DNA of 64,000 nt, taken from NCBI GenBank assembly GCA_036704825.1, contig JAUBSN010000002.1:62001-126000 (forward strand), written 5' to 3'. The stretch comes from Microcoleus sp036704825. GTDB lineage: Bacteria; Cyanobacteriota; Cyanobacteriia; Cyanobacteriales; Microcoleaceae. The notes under the pieces are model-generated. The model had not been told where the DNA came from, did not search any database, and saw nothing but the letters and a program-made list of their open reading frames with translations. A program made the translations under genes and the position numbers. Shown here one piece after another: positions 42,101 to 50,748 of this stretch; within the stretch, counting starts at the first letter, position 1, and every line of letters starts with the position of its first letter.

Positions 42101-44342
42101 CCTCCAAAATATCATTTTTTATAAATTCTGTCGGTTTTTTGGGTCGGGAAAATTCCAGTAAATAGTGCAGGTAATCTTCCCGCAAAGACAGAATGACTTT
42201 TAAATATTTGATTTTTAAACATTCCCTTAAAAAATCAAAAAATATCTGCCTTTCCGCTGGCTCTTTCCACACGAAAAAAAATTCTTCAAATTGGTCGAAT
42301 ATCAGAACAGTCACTAAATGTTCTGAATTTATTCGCAGAGCATGGATAATGTTTTCGTATTCTATCGCCTGTTGTTCTACGATTAATTCTACTGGGTCTG
42401 ACGGTTCAATTTGATCCTGATTGTTCCCAGCCGCTCCGCCGTTAAATCCCGAAATAAGATTTCCCGTGGCTGTGCCTGATTCTCCTGGAAAATCTCCTGG
42501 AAAATCTACTGTTACTGCTTCGGAAATTTCCGGCTCGAATATTTCAGCTTTACCAGCAGATAACTGTCTGGTCAATTCCCGCGGCCAGTTGTTGTAAACT
42601 TGCAGCACTATCGGCAAAACAGTCCGCATTTCTATTTTTTTTTGTTTGAGAGCCGGTACTAATCCCCCGGTGACAATTGAACTTTTACCGACTCCAGACT
42701 GACCGTAAATTACTGTCAGTTTGTCTGGGGTATTGTTCATCCTGTATATCAAGCGGTTGAGGTCTTGTTCTCTGCCGGAAGCAGTAATTTCGTCAGCAAT
42801 AGTAGCAGCGCCGGCAAGAGTTTCGGCGACGGGATTAACCGCTTCTCTGTGCGGCTGCAACTTTCCGGCTCCAATAAAAGCTCGGAACCGATAGGTGTGT
42901 TCCACTGCTCGATAATCTTGCTTAATTTGAAATGCTTCGAGATATTCTCCCCGCTGAAAATAGAGCGATCGCAGCATTTCTAAAACCCGCAAATACAGTT
43001 GCGGGTTGTAGCAAGGTTCGGTTTCCGAGCGAGCAAGCTCTAAATGCGCGATCGCCTCCTGCATCTCGCCCAAATGACTCTGAGCCTCTGCTAAAATTAA
43101 CAGATACAAGCCTAGATGCTGCGACTTTACAGGCGTTCCCTGCGCGATCGCTTCTAAATTCGAGTTGAGAACGTCTAGAGCGACTAAAGCCCATTCTTTC
43201 GCTCCTTGCCAGTTCTTTTGCTCTAAGGCTACTCTAGCCAAAAAGCCGTAATCTCGAGCCAAATTAACTGCTGAATTTTCCATTTTTTGATGTAACCTCC
43301 GAGCTTTGATAGCTAAATTCCAGAGTGCATCCCAATCTTCTAAATGCTGCAAAACTTCGCCTAGTTGATTGATGAATATACCAACCGCATCCGACTTTCC
43401 AGCCCCTTCTAAAACATCAATACATTCCTGAAAATAATTCTTAGCTTCTGTCCAGTAAGGACGGTTGCCGCTGCGGTGTCGTTCTGCTTGAAAGCGGTAG
43501 CAAAGGCCGATGTGGAATAGCAGAATTCCCTCTAATACCGGTGCCGGGTGAACGGTAAATAACAAATCGCTAAATTCTGTTTTACTTCCAATAAATGGTA
43601 TTTGATACTTCCAAAATTTGAGACTTTTTTGATACAATTCCAGAGCAGCCGGGATACGGTGACAAGCATATTCGTGCCGACCTCGAATAAATTGCAAACT
43701 CGCTTCAAGAGCTGGTTCTAACCTGATGTTGCAAGTTTGCAAGTCTTGGGTAGCTGACTCTAATTCGCTCAAAGAATTGGCTCCGAGAATGGCAGAATTA
43801 GTGAAACGCCAATTGCCGCTTTCTAAAATGTTGGAAAAAATGCGATCGGCACTTTTACCCAGGAAATTCACCAAGTCGTCTGGGCCGAGCACAAATTCAA
43901 CAGTTGTCGTCCAAGTCTCGATATCTGTTACTAACCGAATCAGTTTTTTTAAGATTTTGTCTGTCACCCACAGCACCACCGGGAAGGGAAAATTATTCCG
44001 AAATTCTTCCCTCACGTAGTTGGTAGAACTCAGCACTCGATCGATCGCGCTTACCGATTCCAATCCAAACACCATTAACGCTGACGGCTGGCTGCCCGCA
44101 AGTTCCGTTTCTATCGTCGTGTAAAGAGTTTTAACAGATGCCGGGAGGACAATTTCTCGAATCTCAATACCAGACTCCTCTCGCAATTGCCGTACAGTTT
44201 CTTCTCTCATCCCACTGTAATTGCACCGTACCAAAATCAGCGAAAATTGCCCCTGAGACATTCTCAGAGTTCGGGAGAGAGTTTGCCGCGAACTTTTGTT
44301 TTGCTGTGCTGCGGTGTCTTGCTGGCAGTGCGAATTAATCAT
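39138..44342 (-). CDS. 1,734-residue P-loop (STAND-type) WD40 protein
   Basis: Layout: an N-terminal alpha/beta domain (residues about 30-170, FSLILVRCNYSGMREETV), a helical TPR-like region (about 210-490), a P-loop NTPase (Walker A GQSGVGKSS near 546; Walker B VLIFDQFEEFFFVW) with a helical tail, a hydrophobic segment near 995-1015 with coiled coil on both sides, and 14 WD40 repeats from about 1094 to 1690, enough for two seven-blade propellers. This is the STAND/NACHT-like design, in which the repeats sense a ligand and the NTPase oligomerises. Such proteins serve in signalling or phage defence; the output of the N-terminal domain is unknown. It is transcribed alone. Confidence 0.88.
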   Translation of the reverse strand: MINSHCQQDTAAQQNKSSRQTLSRTLRMSQGQFSLILVRCNYSGMREETVRQLREESGIEIREIVLPASVKTLYTTIETELAGSQPSALMVFGLESVSAIDRVLSSTNYVREEFRNNFPFPVVLWVTDKILKKLIRLVTDIETWTTTVEFVLGPDDLVNFLGKSADRIFSNILESGNWRFTNSAILGANSLSELESATQDLQTCNIRLEPALEASLQFIRGRHEYACHRIPAALELYQKSLKFWKYQIPFIGSKTEFSDLLFTVHPAPVLEGILLFHIGLCYRFQAERHRSGNRPYWTEAKNYFQECIDVLEGAGKSDAVGIFINQLGEVLQHLEDWDALWNLAIKARRLHQKMENSAVNLARDYGFLARVALEQKNWQGAKEWALVALDVLNSNLEAIAQGTPVKSQHLGLYLLILAEAQSHLGEMQEAIAHLELARSETEPCYNPQLYLRVLEMLRSLYFQRGEYLEAFQIKQDYRAVEHTYRFRAFIGAGKLQPHREAVNPVAETLAGAATIADEITASGREQDLNRLIYRMNNTPDKLTVIYGQSGVGKSSIVTGGLVPALKQKKIEMRTVLPIVLQVYNNWPRELTRQLSAGKAEIFEPEISEAVTVDFPGDFPGESGTATGNLISGFNGGAAGNNQDQIEPSDPVELIVEQQAIEYENIIHALRINSEHLVTVLIFDQFEEFFFVWKEPAERQIFFDFLRECLKIKYLKVILSLREDYLHYLLEFSRPKKPTEFIKNDILEDILSKDILFYLGNFSLVDARSVIRTLTERSQFYLEPELIEELVKDLAGELGEVRPIELQLVGAQLQQENIRTLTQYQELGNNPQQKLVERFLEEVIKDCGPENEVAARRVLYLLTDEEEIRPLKTRAELASNLATFAEADKLDLVLELLVKSGLVFRWTELPAELYQLVHDYLVSFIRQQQELDQKAEFEELRKQNQINRDEIEQIRKDRERDALLSEARDKQRQARDKQHEAEAQLYQSRRWQLRAAVLGVLVLGGVSGMAFEQAKLAESARQEAEKSRTDALNSASEALVLSNEKNQLGVLGNSIKIGRDSQKSTALPADTKNQISERLRQAVSGVQERNRFGQHSKFVLDVSVSPDGNSVASASADKTVKLWSKQGKLLKTFNHPDSVTSVSFSPDGKTIATGCADRTIRIWQVDNDKSASGILSGHRDIVTSVSFSPDGQTLASASHDNTVKIWNLANKKLLQTLTGHKDWVLGVSFSPDGQTIASASVDKTVKLWNRESKTQKFKINPKTLTKHSGIVYSVKFSPNSRELVSASADTTVKIWTRSGEEIRTLKGHNDEVVSASFSRDGEKVVTGSADDTVKVWSRSGTLLNTFRGHQDDVRAVSFSGDGTIASASKDKIVKIWKPDSTPLNKILSGHGDWVYKVSFSGDGKTIASASGDKTVRLWRTDGSLFKTLEGHKDSVTWVSISPDDKTVASASDDKTVKVWNLNGKLLDTLSHGGIVRSVSFSPDGKIIAAASADRKLYLWRWNGSKATLFAKLDHTNPVISVSFSPDGKTIATATAAEDNASGKKKAFEITGEKRVYLWQFNGSSAKILKTLDHQDSVKNVSFSPDGKTIAAACADKKVYLWGFDGKVANLTEKLDHSDTVESVSFSPDGKFIAAASGGNTVKLWDFDGKKALLSKTLESSDRVLSVTFSSDSKTLAFASRDRSVILWPVENLELNNIIARSCEWLGDYLQNDPNVAEGDRLLCLGFGKQALNKRK

Positions 44343-44344
44343 AA

Positions 44345-44948
44345 TTAATAGTTAAAAAATTTTCTCAGAATAGGTGCGGTCATTCGATTGCGCGATTTTA
44401 GATTTGAGATGCTTTCGATTGACTTGCGCGAGATGCTCTTTCTTGAGGATTTTAGATTTTCGATGCTTTCGATTGATTCCACCGATCGATCGCGTGGCGG
44501 GTACCACCTTTGAAATTCGCTTGTCAAATGCTGAGTAAAGCAGGGAGCCGAAGGGCGATCGGGTAAAAACAAGGAATAAGAAATCGACCGCATGGGAAAA
44601 GTGCAATTAAGAACATTTTAACCCTTTTTGCGGTTGCTGTAAGCTGATTTGTAGCCGTTTTTGCCTTGGCAAATCACAGCGAACAATCACATAGTTAAGT
44701 TGATTTAATCCAGTTTTTGCGAGTACCAATCACAGCGAACAATCACATAGTTAAGTTGATTTTAGCCTGCATACTTGTTGTTGTAGCGGATCGAATTAAA
44801 GCATACCCTAAAAAATACATACTCTGTTATTCGCATATTCTCAGCAAAATCAACCGGATTTTATTGAAATCTTGACGCTAGCTCAAATTGTACCCAGCCA
44901 AAGAGTCGTAGCGCTGGCGATCGCCCAAATCGCACAAATCCGATTCTG
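44345..44948. other. 600-bp gene-free stretch with direct repeats
   Basis: No gene is supported. It holds GATTTTAGATTT-like tracts near 44395 and 44450, a 35-bp direct repeat (below), and two related GTTATTCGCA segments near 44826 and 44947. Confidence 0.6.
44672..44762. repeat. Two 35-bp direct repeats, 56-bp period
   Basis: Identical 35-bp units start AATCACAGCGAACAATCACA at 44672 and at 44728, separated by 21 bp. They lie upstream of the 1,734-residue gene and could bind a regulator or be a fragment of a longer array. The two copies are too few to call a CRISPR, and the spacing is short. Confidence 0.85.
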
Positions 44949-45308
44949 TTATTCGCAAATCGCTGAAATCCGGCATTCCTTGCTTGACTGGCCCCTCGCC
45001 GCACTGAGATAAACTACCGGGGGCGGCTCATCAATTACAGCTTGAAGATTGTTTGTCATAAATTTACTAATCTCCATATCTAAAGTAGCTGCAAAATCAG
45101 GTTCATCCCAATCCTCGCTTTCTTCAATGCTGATTGTTGTTGGTGCGCCAATATCAAAATCAAGCTCATCGCCAAAATCCGAAACGTTCTTAATTGGCTC
45201 TATTTTCTGACCGGTATCAGCGGCCAAAGCTTGAGTTGTATTAGCCATTAGTACGATCGGCAGTGCTGCTATGGCACTTATCGTTTGTCGGACTGTGATT
45301 TTCCTCAT
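44949..45308 (-). CDS. Small secreted protein of unknown function
   Basis: This is a 119-residue protein with a clear signal peptide: MRKITVRQTISAIAALPIVL, then MANTTQALAAD, with an ALA-A cleavage site near residue 30. The mature part is acidic (DELDFDIGAPTTISIEESED) with no known domain and two Cys near the C-terminus. CAGGAGG lies 6 nt before the ATG, a strong ribosome binding site. Product is presumably periplasmic or external. I cannot name a family. Confidence 0.8.
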   Translation of the reverse strand: MRKITVRQTISAIAALPIVLMANTTQALAADTGQKIEPIKNVSDFGDELDFDIGAPTTISIEESEDWDEPDFAATLDMEISKFMTNNLQAVIDEPPPVVYLSAARGQSSKECRISAICE

Positions 45309-45929
45309 GCTATCCTCCTGGTATCAACTAAACTTGGGTGGTGCTATAAATTCAACATCCCCTGCTACTTTCCTGCGCTGTCAGTCAATTTTAGATTTTA
45401 GATTTTAGATTTTAGATTTACTCTCGCATTGAATGTGAGAGCTTGAACTAGCGTCTAAAATTTTGGGCGGCTTACGACTCCTGTCGGGGGCTTCTATCCG
45501 TTTTTGAGCAGAGTCATTAATTGATAGTGGTTTCTTTTGTGACAAAATATAACCCCATCTGTGAGGCTTCGCGGTAAATTTGCTTGACGCAGGGTATCGG
45601 GCCAACTGTTTGCCTTTCTCTTTACTACGTAAAAACTCTTAAACCGTCAGGTTTTCCCGTTAAGTAATTTCCGAGCTTTTGCGAGTGTCCATCTCGGACT
45701 CAAAGCGGTCAGAGAAGTACGCGCGTCCGTAGCTATCCCGAGCGTGAATCGCGCACCAGTTTTCCCACTCCCGCGCTGCCAGCCAGCTCATGTTTACTAC
45801 CACAACCACCAAATATCTGTCAATACTTTTATCTTAACATTTCTAATTTTTTGCATAATTATCGTTACCAGGAAGAGCCTGGTAACGCACGTCGGCGAGG
45901 AAGAGCCTGCAACAAAGCCGAGAGGGCTG
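45309..45929. other. 620-bp gene-free stretch
   Basis: It contains the tandem repeat (ATTTTAG)4 at 45388-45415, the short palindrome CTCTCGCATTGAATGTGAGAG near 45421, and GTTACCAGGAAGAGCCTGGTAAC near 45870, related to the CGTTCCCAGGT palindrome at 4617. No convincing gene is present; a 66-codon frame on the minus strand at 45405-45605 is mostly made of repeat sequence. Confidence 0.6.
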
Positions 45930-46622
45930 CTACTGAGTCAAGCCGTGTTCGAGAGCGAAGCGAACCAACTCAGTACGGCTGTTAGTACCCGTCTTGCTAA
46001 ACAAACGGCTGACGTACTTTTCCACATTGCGGACGCTAGTTTCCAAGCGGCGGGCAATTTCTTTATTCATCAAACCTTGAGCAACCAAATCCAAAACACT
46101 TTGTTCTCGCGGAGTCAAATCAATTTTAATCGGCGAAGGACTTTGGGCGATCGAACTCCGCCCGCTCAGCAAAGACTCAATTCTCGCCATTTGGCTTGTC
46201 AAAGCAGCAATATCTGGACTTTCAGCATTTTCGCCCGTCTCCTTAGCAGCCGCGCGGCGGGCCAGCAAATTGGTTACTATTGCTACTAATTCGTCGGGAT
46301 CGAAGGGCTTAGAAAGATAAGCATCGCAGCCTGCTTGATAGCCTTGAATGCGATCGCCCGTCATCCCCTTAGCCGTCAAAAATACCACCGGCAAAGCCTT
46401 ATAGCGAGGATCTTCCCGCACTTGCTTGAGAAATTGATAACCGTCCACCTGCGGCATCATAATGTCTGAAATCACCAAATCGGGATTGTACTGCTGCAAG
46501 AGTTCCCACCCATCCCGAGCATTACTGGCAACCTCAACCGCAAAATCGCTATCTTCCAAATAAGCTTGTACTGCTTCCCGCAAGCCCGGTTCATCATCTA
46601 CCAATAATAATCGTGCTGACAT
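45930..46622 (-). CDS. NarL/LuxR-type response regulator
   Basis: This 230-residue protein has a receiver domain at 4-120 (LLLVDDEPGLREAV, phospho-acceptor Asp in DLVISDIMMPQVDGY, Lys in YLSKPFDPDEL), a variable linker, then a LuxR helix-turn-helix at about 165-225 (LTPREQSVLDLVAQGLMNKEIARRLETSVRNVEKYVSRLF). It resembles the Ycf29-type regulators of cyanobacteria and red-algal plastids. No cognate kinase is adjacent, though hybrid kinases follow about 1.3 kb upstream. The ATG at 46622 is clear. Confidence 0.9.
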   Translation of the reverse strand: MSARLLLVDDEPGLREAVQAYLEDSDFAVEVASNARDGWELLQQYNPDLVISDIMMPQVDGYQFLKQVREDPRYKALPVVFLTAKGMTGDRIQGYQAGCDAYLSKPFDPDELVAIVTNLLARRAAAKETGENAESPDIAALTSQMARIESLLSGRSSIAQSPSPIKIDLTPREQSVLDLVAQGLMNKEIARRLETSVRNVEKYVSRLFSKTGTNSRTELVRFALEHGLTQ

Positions 46623-46969
46623 AGTTGTTACCCTTACGTTTTACCGCTATTTTTAAATTTAGCCGAATTTAAGTCTTATTGTCACTCCATCCCGGGAGCA
46701 TCTCATATTTGTAAAAACACTTCTTCTGGCTCCTGACTTCTTCCTTCTGACTCTTTTCTCCTGACTCCTGACTCCTGACTCCTAACTCCAATTTCAAGCG
46801 GAGGGCTGCTTTCATTGAGATACTCCCTCCATCCCTCGCAGGAAGTTAAAAATTTGTTGTTCAACTCAAGAGCTTTGAGTTAGGTTTTGAGCTAACAATT
46901 AAAAACTTTTTAAATCTTTAATTCAAAACTCAAAACTCAAAACTCAAAATTATTCTTGAACCTTTCCAC
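46623..46969. other. Gene-free stretch with tandem repeats
   Basis: Nearly 350 bp without a gene. It has CTCCTGA units (about 46750-46790) and AAAACTC units (about 46925-46950). The latter end close to the stop codon of map. Confidence 0.6.
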
Positions 46970-47797
46970 TTAAACTTTTGAACGATCTGTCAAAATTTCA
47001 TAGCCAGTTTCTGTCACCAACACAGTATGCTCAAACTGAGCAGACATAGCATTGTCAACCGTTACAGCAGTCCACTTGTCAGAAAGCGTCCGAGTGTACT
47101 TAGAACCGGCATTCAGAATTGGTTCGATCGCCAATGTCATACCGGCTCGCAATTTCACGTTCGGCATTTCCCGCGTGCGGAAATTGAAAACCGACGGTTC
47201 CTCGTGCAAATTTCGCCCGACACCGTGGCCGGTAAACTCCTCAACGACGTTAAAACCGTTGCTTTTGACGTGATCTTCGATCGCACCTGCGAGATCGAGC
47301 AAATACGCTCCAGCCTTCACTTGTTCGATGCCTTTGTAGAGAGCTTCTTCTGCTACCCTAATTAATTTTGCAGATTCGGGAGTCACTTCCACAACTGCGA
47401 TCGTGATGCAAGAATCGCCGTGAAAACCTTGATAATATGCCCCCGTATCTACTTTAAGAACATCTCCGGCCCGAATTACTTTTTTGGCGCTGGGGATGCC
47501 GTGAACAACTTCGTTATTAATGCTAGAGCAAATCGATCCGGGGAAACCGTGATAGCCTTTAAAACTCGGAGTTGCCCCCATTTCGCGGATGCGTTTTTCC
47601 GCATAAGCATCCAAATCAGCAGTAGTCATTCCCGGTTTCACCATTTGGGAAATTTCTTTGAGTACCGTTGCAACGATTTTCGCTGCCTGCCGCATAATTT
47701 CGATTTCGCGTTCCGACTTGATTTCAATGCCTCGACGCTGTTTTTTGACTTGGGGTGCTTGAGTTGGGCTAGAAAGCAGACTGCTAAAAATATTCAT
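46970..47797 (-). CDS. map: Methionine aminopeptidase, type I
   Basis: This 275-residue enzyme removes the N-terminal Met from new proteins. All metal ligands are visible: Asp in LKVDTGAYYQGFHGDSC (two Asp), His in GHGVGRNLHEEP, Glu in LAIEPILN and Glu in FEHTVLVTE. The N-terminal HG in NEVVHGIP is also conserved. There is a short extension before the catalytic domain (MNIFSSLLSSPTQAPQVKKQ). The ATG at 47797 is preferred to one at 47950, which would overlap the hybrid kinase gene and add a residue string without similarity. Confidence 0.93.
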   Translation of the reverse strand: MNIFSSLLSSPTQAPQVKKQRRGIEIKSEREIEIMRQAAKIVATVLKEISQMVKPGMTTADLDAYAEKRIREMGATPSFKGYHGFPGSICSSINNEVVHGIPSAKKVIRAGDVLKVDTGAYYQGFHGDSCITIAVVEVTPESAKLIRVAEEALYKGIEQVKAGAYLLDLAGAIEDHVKSNGFNVVEEFTGHGVGRNLHEEPSVFNFRTREMPNVKLRAGMTLAIEPILNAGSKYTRTLSDKWTAVTVDNAMSAQFEHTVLVTETGYEILTDRSKV

Positions 47798-47939
47798 GTA
47801 TTGATTGGCGGGTAATTTTGTACTTTGACGGCAGGTTGAAGCAAAAAAACGGCAAATATCCAGTTTTTTGTGGAAAAACGGGTGTCTTGTTCCTCCCGGT
47901 CGATCGCTTGTCCTTTTAGCTAGCTTAATATTTTTCTCA

Positions 47940-50003
47940 CTAATCGGCACGGGATTGGGGGGTCAACAAAGCGGTTTCAACCGCCGAGCCCGTTGGAGCG
48001 GGATTTCCGAGCATTCCTGCGAGGTTAGCAATTGCGGCAATTAACTTAGTTATGTCAACTGGTTTAGATAAGTGCATCTGGAAACCAGCTTCCAGCGCTT
48101 GCTGGCGCTCGGACTCTCTGGCGTAGGCCGTCAGGGCGATCGCAGGCATCTTTCCACCCCTGAGCACTTCCATTTCTCTCACCCGCCCGATCAACTGGTA
48201 GCCGTCTGCTTCCGGCATTCCAATGTCGCTCAGCAGCAGATCCGGCCAATAACTCTCCAGTGCAGCTAGAGCCCCGGCTACCGATGCCGCCGATCGCACT
48301 ATAGCTCCTTCGTCTTCGAGTAAAGCAATCAAAAACTCCCGCGTGTCATCGTCATCATCCACCACCAGCAATTGCAAATTAGCCAGAGTGGGGAGAACCT
48401 CTGTCGCGTCATTGAGCTGCGACCAAGCATCCCCTGCACCTGGGGTCTTCTGTGCAACAGGTAAAGCCACCGTAAATTTCGCACCGTCGCCCGGATTATT
48501 CTCTGCCTGCACCTTACCGCCGTGCTGTTCCACCAAGTGACGGACGATCGCCAATCCCAGTCCCAAACCCCCGTAAGACCTAGTTGTGCTGCTATCAGCT
48601 TGGCGGAAGCGATCGAAAACATAAGGCAAAAAATCAGGAGCGATACCGATGCCGCTATCAATTATCTGAATTTGAGCCTCATCGCCAACTGACTCTAACC
48701 GCACCTGTACTTTACCCTCTGGCGGACTAAACTTAATCGCATTTGACAGCAAATTCCACACAATTTGTTGTAAGCGATCGAAGTCGCCGATAACTTCACC
48801 TACATTGGGACTGCACGTTAATTCTATGACTATTGATTTTTCCTCAGTCAGCGGCTGCAAAGAATCAATTGCCAGCTTGATCGCAGATTCCAACCGAATC
48901 GGGTGCATATTTAAATTTAGTTTCCCCCGCAGAATCCGCGAAACATCTAAAATATCTTCGATGAGTTGAGCTTGAGATTTAGCATTGCGCTCAATTGTTT
49001 CTAGGGCTTTCTCCATAGTGTCTCGGTCAAAGGTTTTGGTACGAAGCAGCCTAGACCAGCCGAGAATCGCATTTAAAGGAGTACGGAGTTCGTGAGAGAG
49101 AATAGCTAGAAATTCATCCTTCATCTGGTTAGCTCTCTCCGCTTCTTGCCGCGCCACTTGTTCGCGGATCAGTCTGCTGTGTTCTTCCTCTGCTTGCTTG
49201 CGGTCTGTGACATCTCTAACCGTGCCCACGTGACCGATCAGTTTTCCCAAATCCGAAAACATTGGCGACGACTGCACATTTATCCAACGCACAGTTTCGC
49301 TACCAGCTAATCTAAACTCGTTAGAATATTCGCGGCCTTCTTTAATCCAAGCTAACCAATCTGCTACTACGCGATCGCGATCTTCTGGATGAACTTCCCG
49401 CTGCCAAATCTCTGCTAAACTTTCCTCCAATGTTAACCCGCAAATTGCTTGACAACGGGGATTGATGTAAGTACAGCGGCCTTCAACGTCAGCTAAGTAA
49501 ATTCCCAGCGGCGAACAAGCACACAAAGTGCGAAACCGCTCTTCACTTTTACTTAGTTCACTATTAACCGCAGCTAACTGCGTTGCTTGCTGTTTCACCT
49601 CGACTGTTTTTTGGAACAATTCCACAAATACCTGCACCTTCGAGGTCAATATTTCCGGTTCCAAAGGTTTGAACAGGTAATCCACCGCACCCAGAGAATA
49701 ACCTTTAAACACGTGGGTGTCATTACTGCTGAATGCTGTGATAAAAATAATCGGAGTCGCTCGCGATCGATCTCTAGAGCGAATCAATGTTGCTGTCTCA
49801 AATCCATCCATTCCCGGCATCTGCACGTCAAGCAAAATTACCGCAAAATCTTGATTGAGCAGACATCTCAGAGCCTCCGCGCCTGAATTAGCTTGTACTA
49901 GATTATAAGAGGGGCTGTTGAGAATAGCTTCTAGAGCTACCAAATTTTCAGGGCGATCGTCAACTAAAAGGACATTTACTCGATGGGGGGACTGCAGATT
50001 CAT
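47940..50003 (-). CDS. Hybrid histidine kinase: REC-PAS-HisKA-HATPase-REC
   Basis: This is a 687-residue soluble protein. N-terminal receiver (about 8-125, Asp in FAVILLDVQMPGMDGF), coiled linker, PAS/PAC domain (about 150-275), HisKA with SHELRTPLNAILG (His near 304), HATPase with the G boxes GLGLGLAIVRHLVEQHGG, and a C-terminal receiver (LLLSDIGMPEADGY). It starts 7 bp after cheB ends, in the same direction, so it is in the cheR-cheB transcript. An N-terminal receiver suggests that it is itself controlled by the upstream multi-HAMP kinase. Confidence 0.92.
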   Translation of the reverse strand: MNLQSPHRVNVLLVDDRPENLVALEAILNSPSYNLVQANSGAEALRCLLNQDFAVILLDVQMPGMDGFETATLIRSRDRSRATPIIFITAFSSNDTHVFKGYSLGAVDYLFKPLEPEILTSKVQVFVELFQKTVEVKQQATQLAAVNSELSKSEERFRTLCACSPLGIYLADVEGRCTYINPRCQAICGLTLEESLAEIWQREVHPEDRDRVVADWLAWIKEGREYSNEFRLAGSETVRWINVQSSPMFSDLGKLIGHVGTVRDVTDRKQAEEEHSRLIREQVARQEAERANQMKDEFLAILSHELRTPLNAILGWSRLLRTKTFDRDTMEKALETIERNAKSQAQLIEDILDVSRILRGKLNLNMHPIRLESAIKLAIDSLQPLTEEKSIVIELTCSPNVGEVIGDFDRLQQIVWNLLSNAIKFSPPEGKVQVRLESVGDEAQIQIIDSGIGIAPDFLPYVFDRFRQADSSTTRSYGGLGLGLAIVRHLVEQHGGKVQAENNPGDGAKFTVALPVAQKTPGAGDAWSQLNDATEVLPTLANLQLLVVDDDDDTREFLIALLEDEGAIVRSAASVAGALAALESYWPDLLLSDIGMPEADGYQLIGRVREMEVLRGGKMPAIALTAYARESERQQALEAGFQMHLSKPVDITKLIAAIANLAGMLGNPAPTGSAVETALLTPQSRAD

Positions 50004-50010
50004 AATTTTT

Positions 50011-50748
50011 TTAATCTTTAATTCTTAACAAATTTACTAAACAGGGAGCGATTTTAGAGAGGGGTAAAATCCAGTCTACTTCAACATTTGCGATCGCCGA
50101 CGCTGGCATAGTCGGGCATAGAGCTGAAGCCGGTTCCTCCACAAATGTCAATCCTCCCTCAGCTTTAATTTTTGCCAGCCCTTTACTGCCATCGGAATTA
50201 GCTCCCGTTAAAATTATGCCGATAACTTTCTCCCCAAAGGCATCCGCAGCAGACTCAAACAGCACATCGATTGAGGGCCGCGCGTAGCAGACAGGAGCCT
50301 CAGTTGATAGTGCAAATGTAGGAGTTCTGCGATTGGGGATTGGGGATTTTGAATTATGGATTGACTCCACTGCCGCGCTCCCCCATTCTGTCAACTCGTT
50401 TTCATACAGGCTAAACTCCTCCTCAGAGGGGGATTCTATTAGCAAGTGATAGTCAGCAGGAGCCAAGTAAACCCGTCCAGGTGCGATCGGCTCTTTGTCT
50501 TTTGCATCTGTGATTTGGAGAGAGCTTTGCTTTTGTAAAAAATAAGTAATCTTATTCTCAGAACTCTTATGGCGGTGTTGGACAATAACTACAGGCAAAG
50601 GAAAGCTTTGTGGCAAATCTGCCAGCAGAACAGTCAGAGCCTCTAGCCCTCCCAAAGACGTACCCACAACCACTATTTCAAAATTTTTTTTATTTAATTC
50701 TCCGGTAGAGTTTCTCACTACTTTCAATTGGTTCATAGTATTTTTCAT
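50011..50748 (-). CDS. cheB: CheB-type protein-glutamate methylesterase, no receiver domain
   Basis: This 245-residue protein has the catalytic triad of CheB: Ser31 in VVVGTSLGG, His in VVIVQHRHK (about 58-60) and Asp186 in TGANSDGSKG (usually TGMGxDG). There is no receiver domain, so activity must be controlled otherwise. Residues about 130-145 (IHNSKSPIPNRRTPTF) derive from GATTGGGG tandem repeats and are absent from ordinary CheB. It overlaps the end of cheR by 59 bp if the ATG at 50748 is right; a start at 50736 is also possible. No chemoreceptor gene is in the window. Confidence 0.88.
   Translation of the reverse strand: MKNTMNQLKVVRNSTGELNKKNFEIVVVGTSLGGLEALTVLLADLPQSFPLPVVIVQHRHKSSENKITYFLQKQSSLQITDAKDKEPIAPGRVYLAPADYHLLIESPSEEEFSLYENELTEWGSAAVESIHNSKSPIPNRRTPTFALSTEAPVCYARPSIDVLFESAADAFGEKVIGIILTGANSDGSKGLAKIKAEGGLTFVEEPASALCPTMPASAIANVEVDWILPLSKIAPCLVNLLRIKD

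Noticed and set aside
44672..44762. Mini CRISPR
   Set aside because: Only two copies, a 21-bp spacer, no palindromic character and no nearby cas gene.
45405..45605. 66-codon minus-strand frame
   Set aside because: It ends in the ATTTTAG tandem repeat, has no ribosome binding site and no similarity I recognise.
45744..46289. 181-codon + strand frame
   Set aside because: Most of it is antisense to the LuxR-type response regulator gene.
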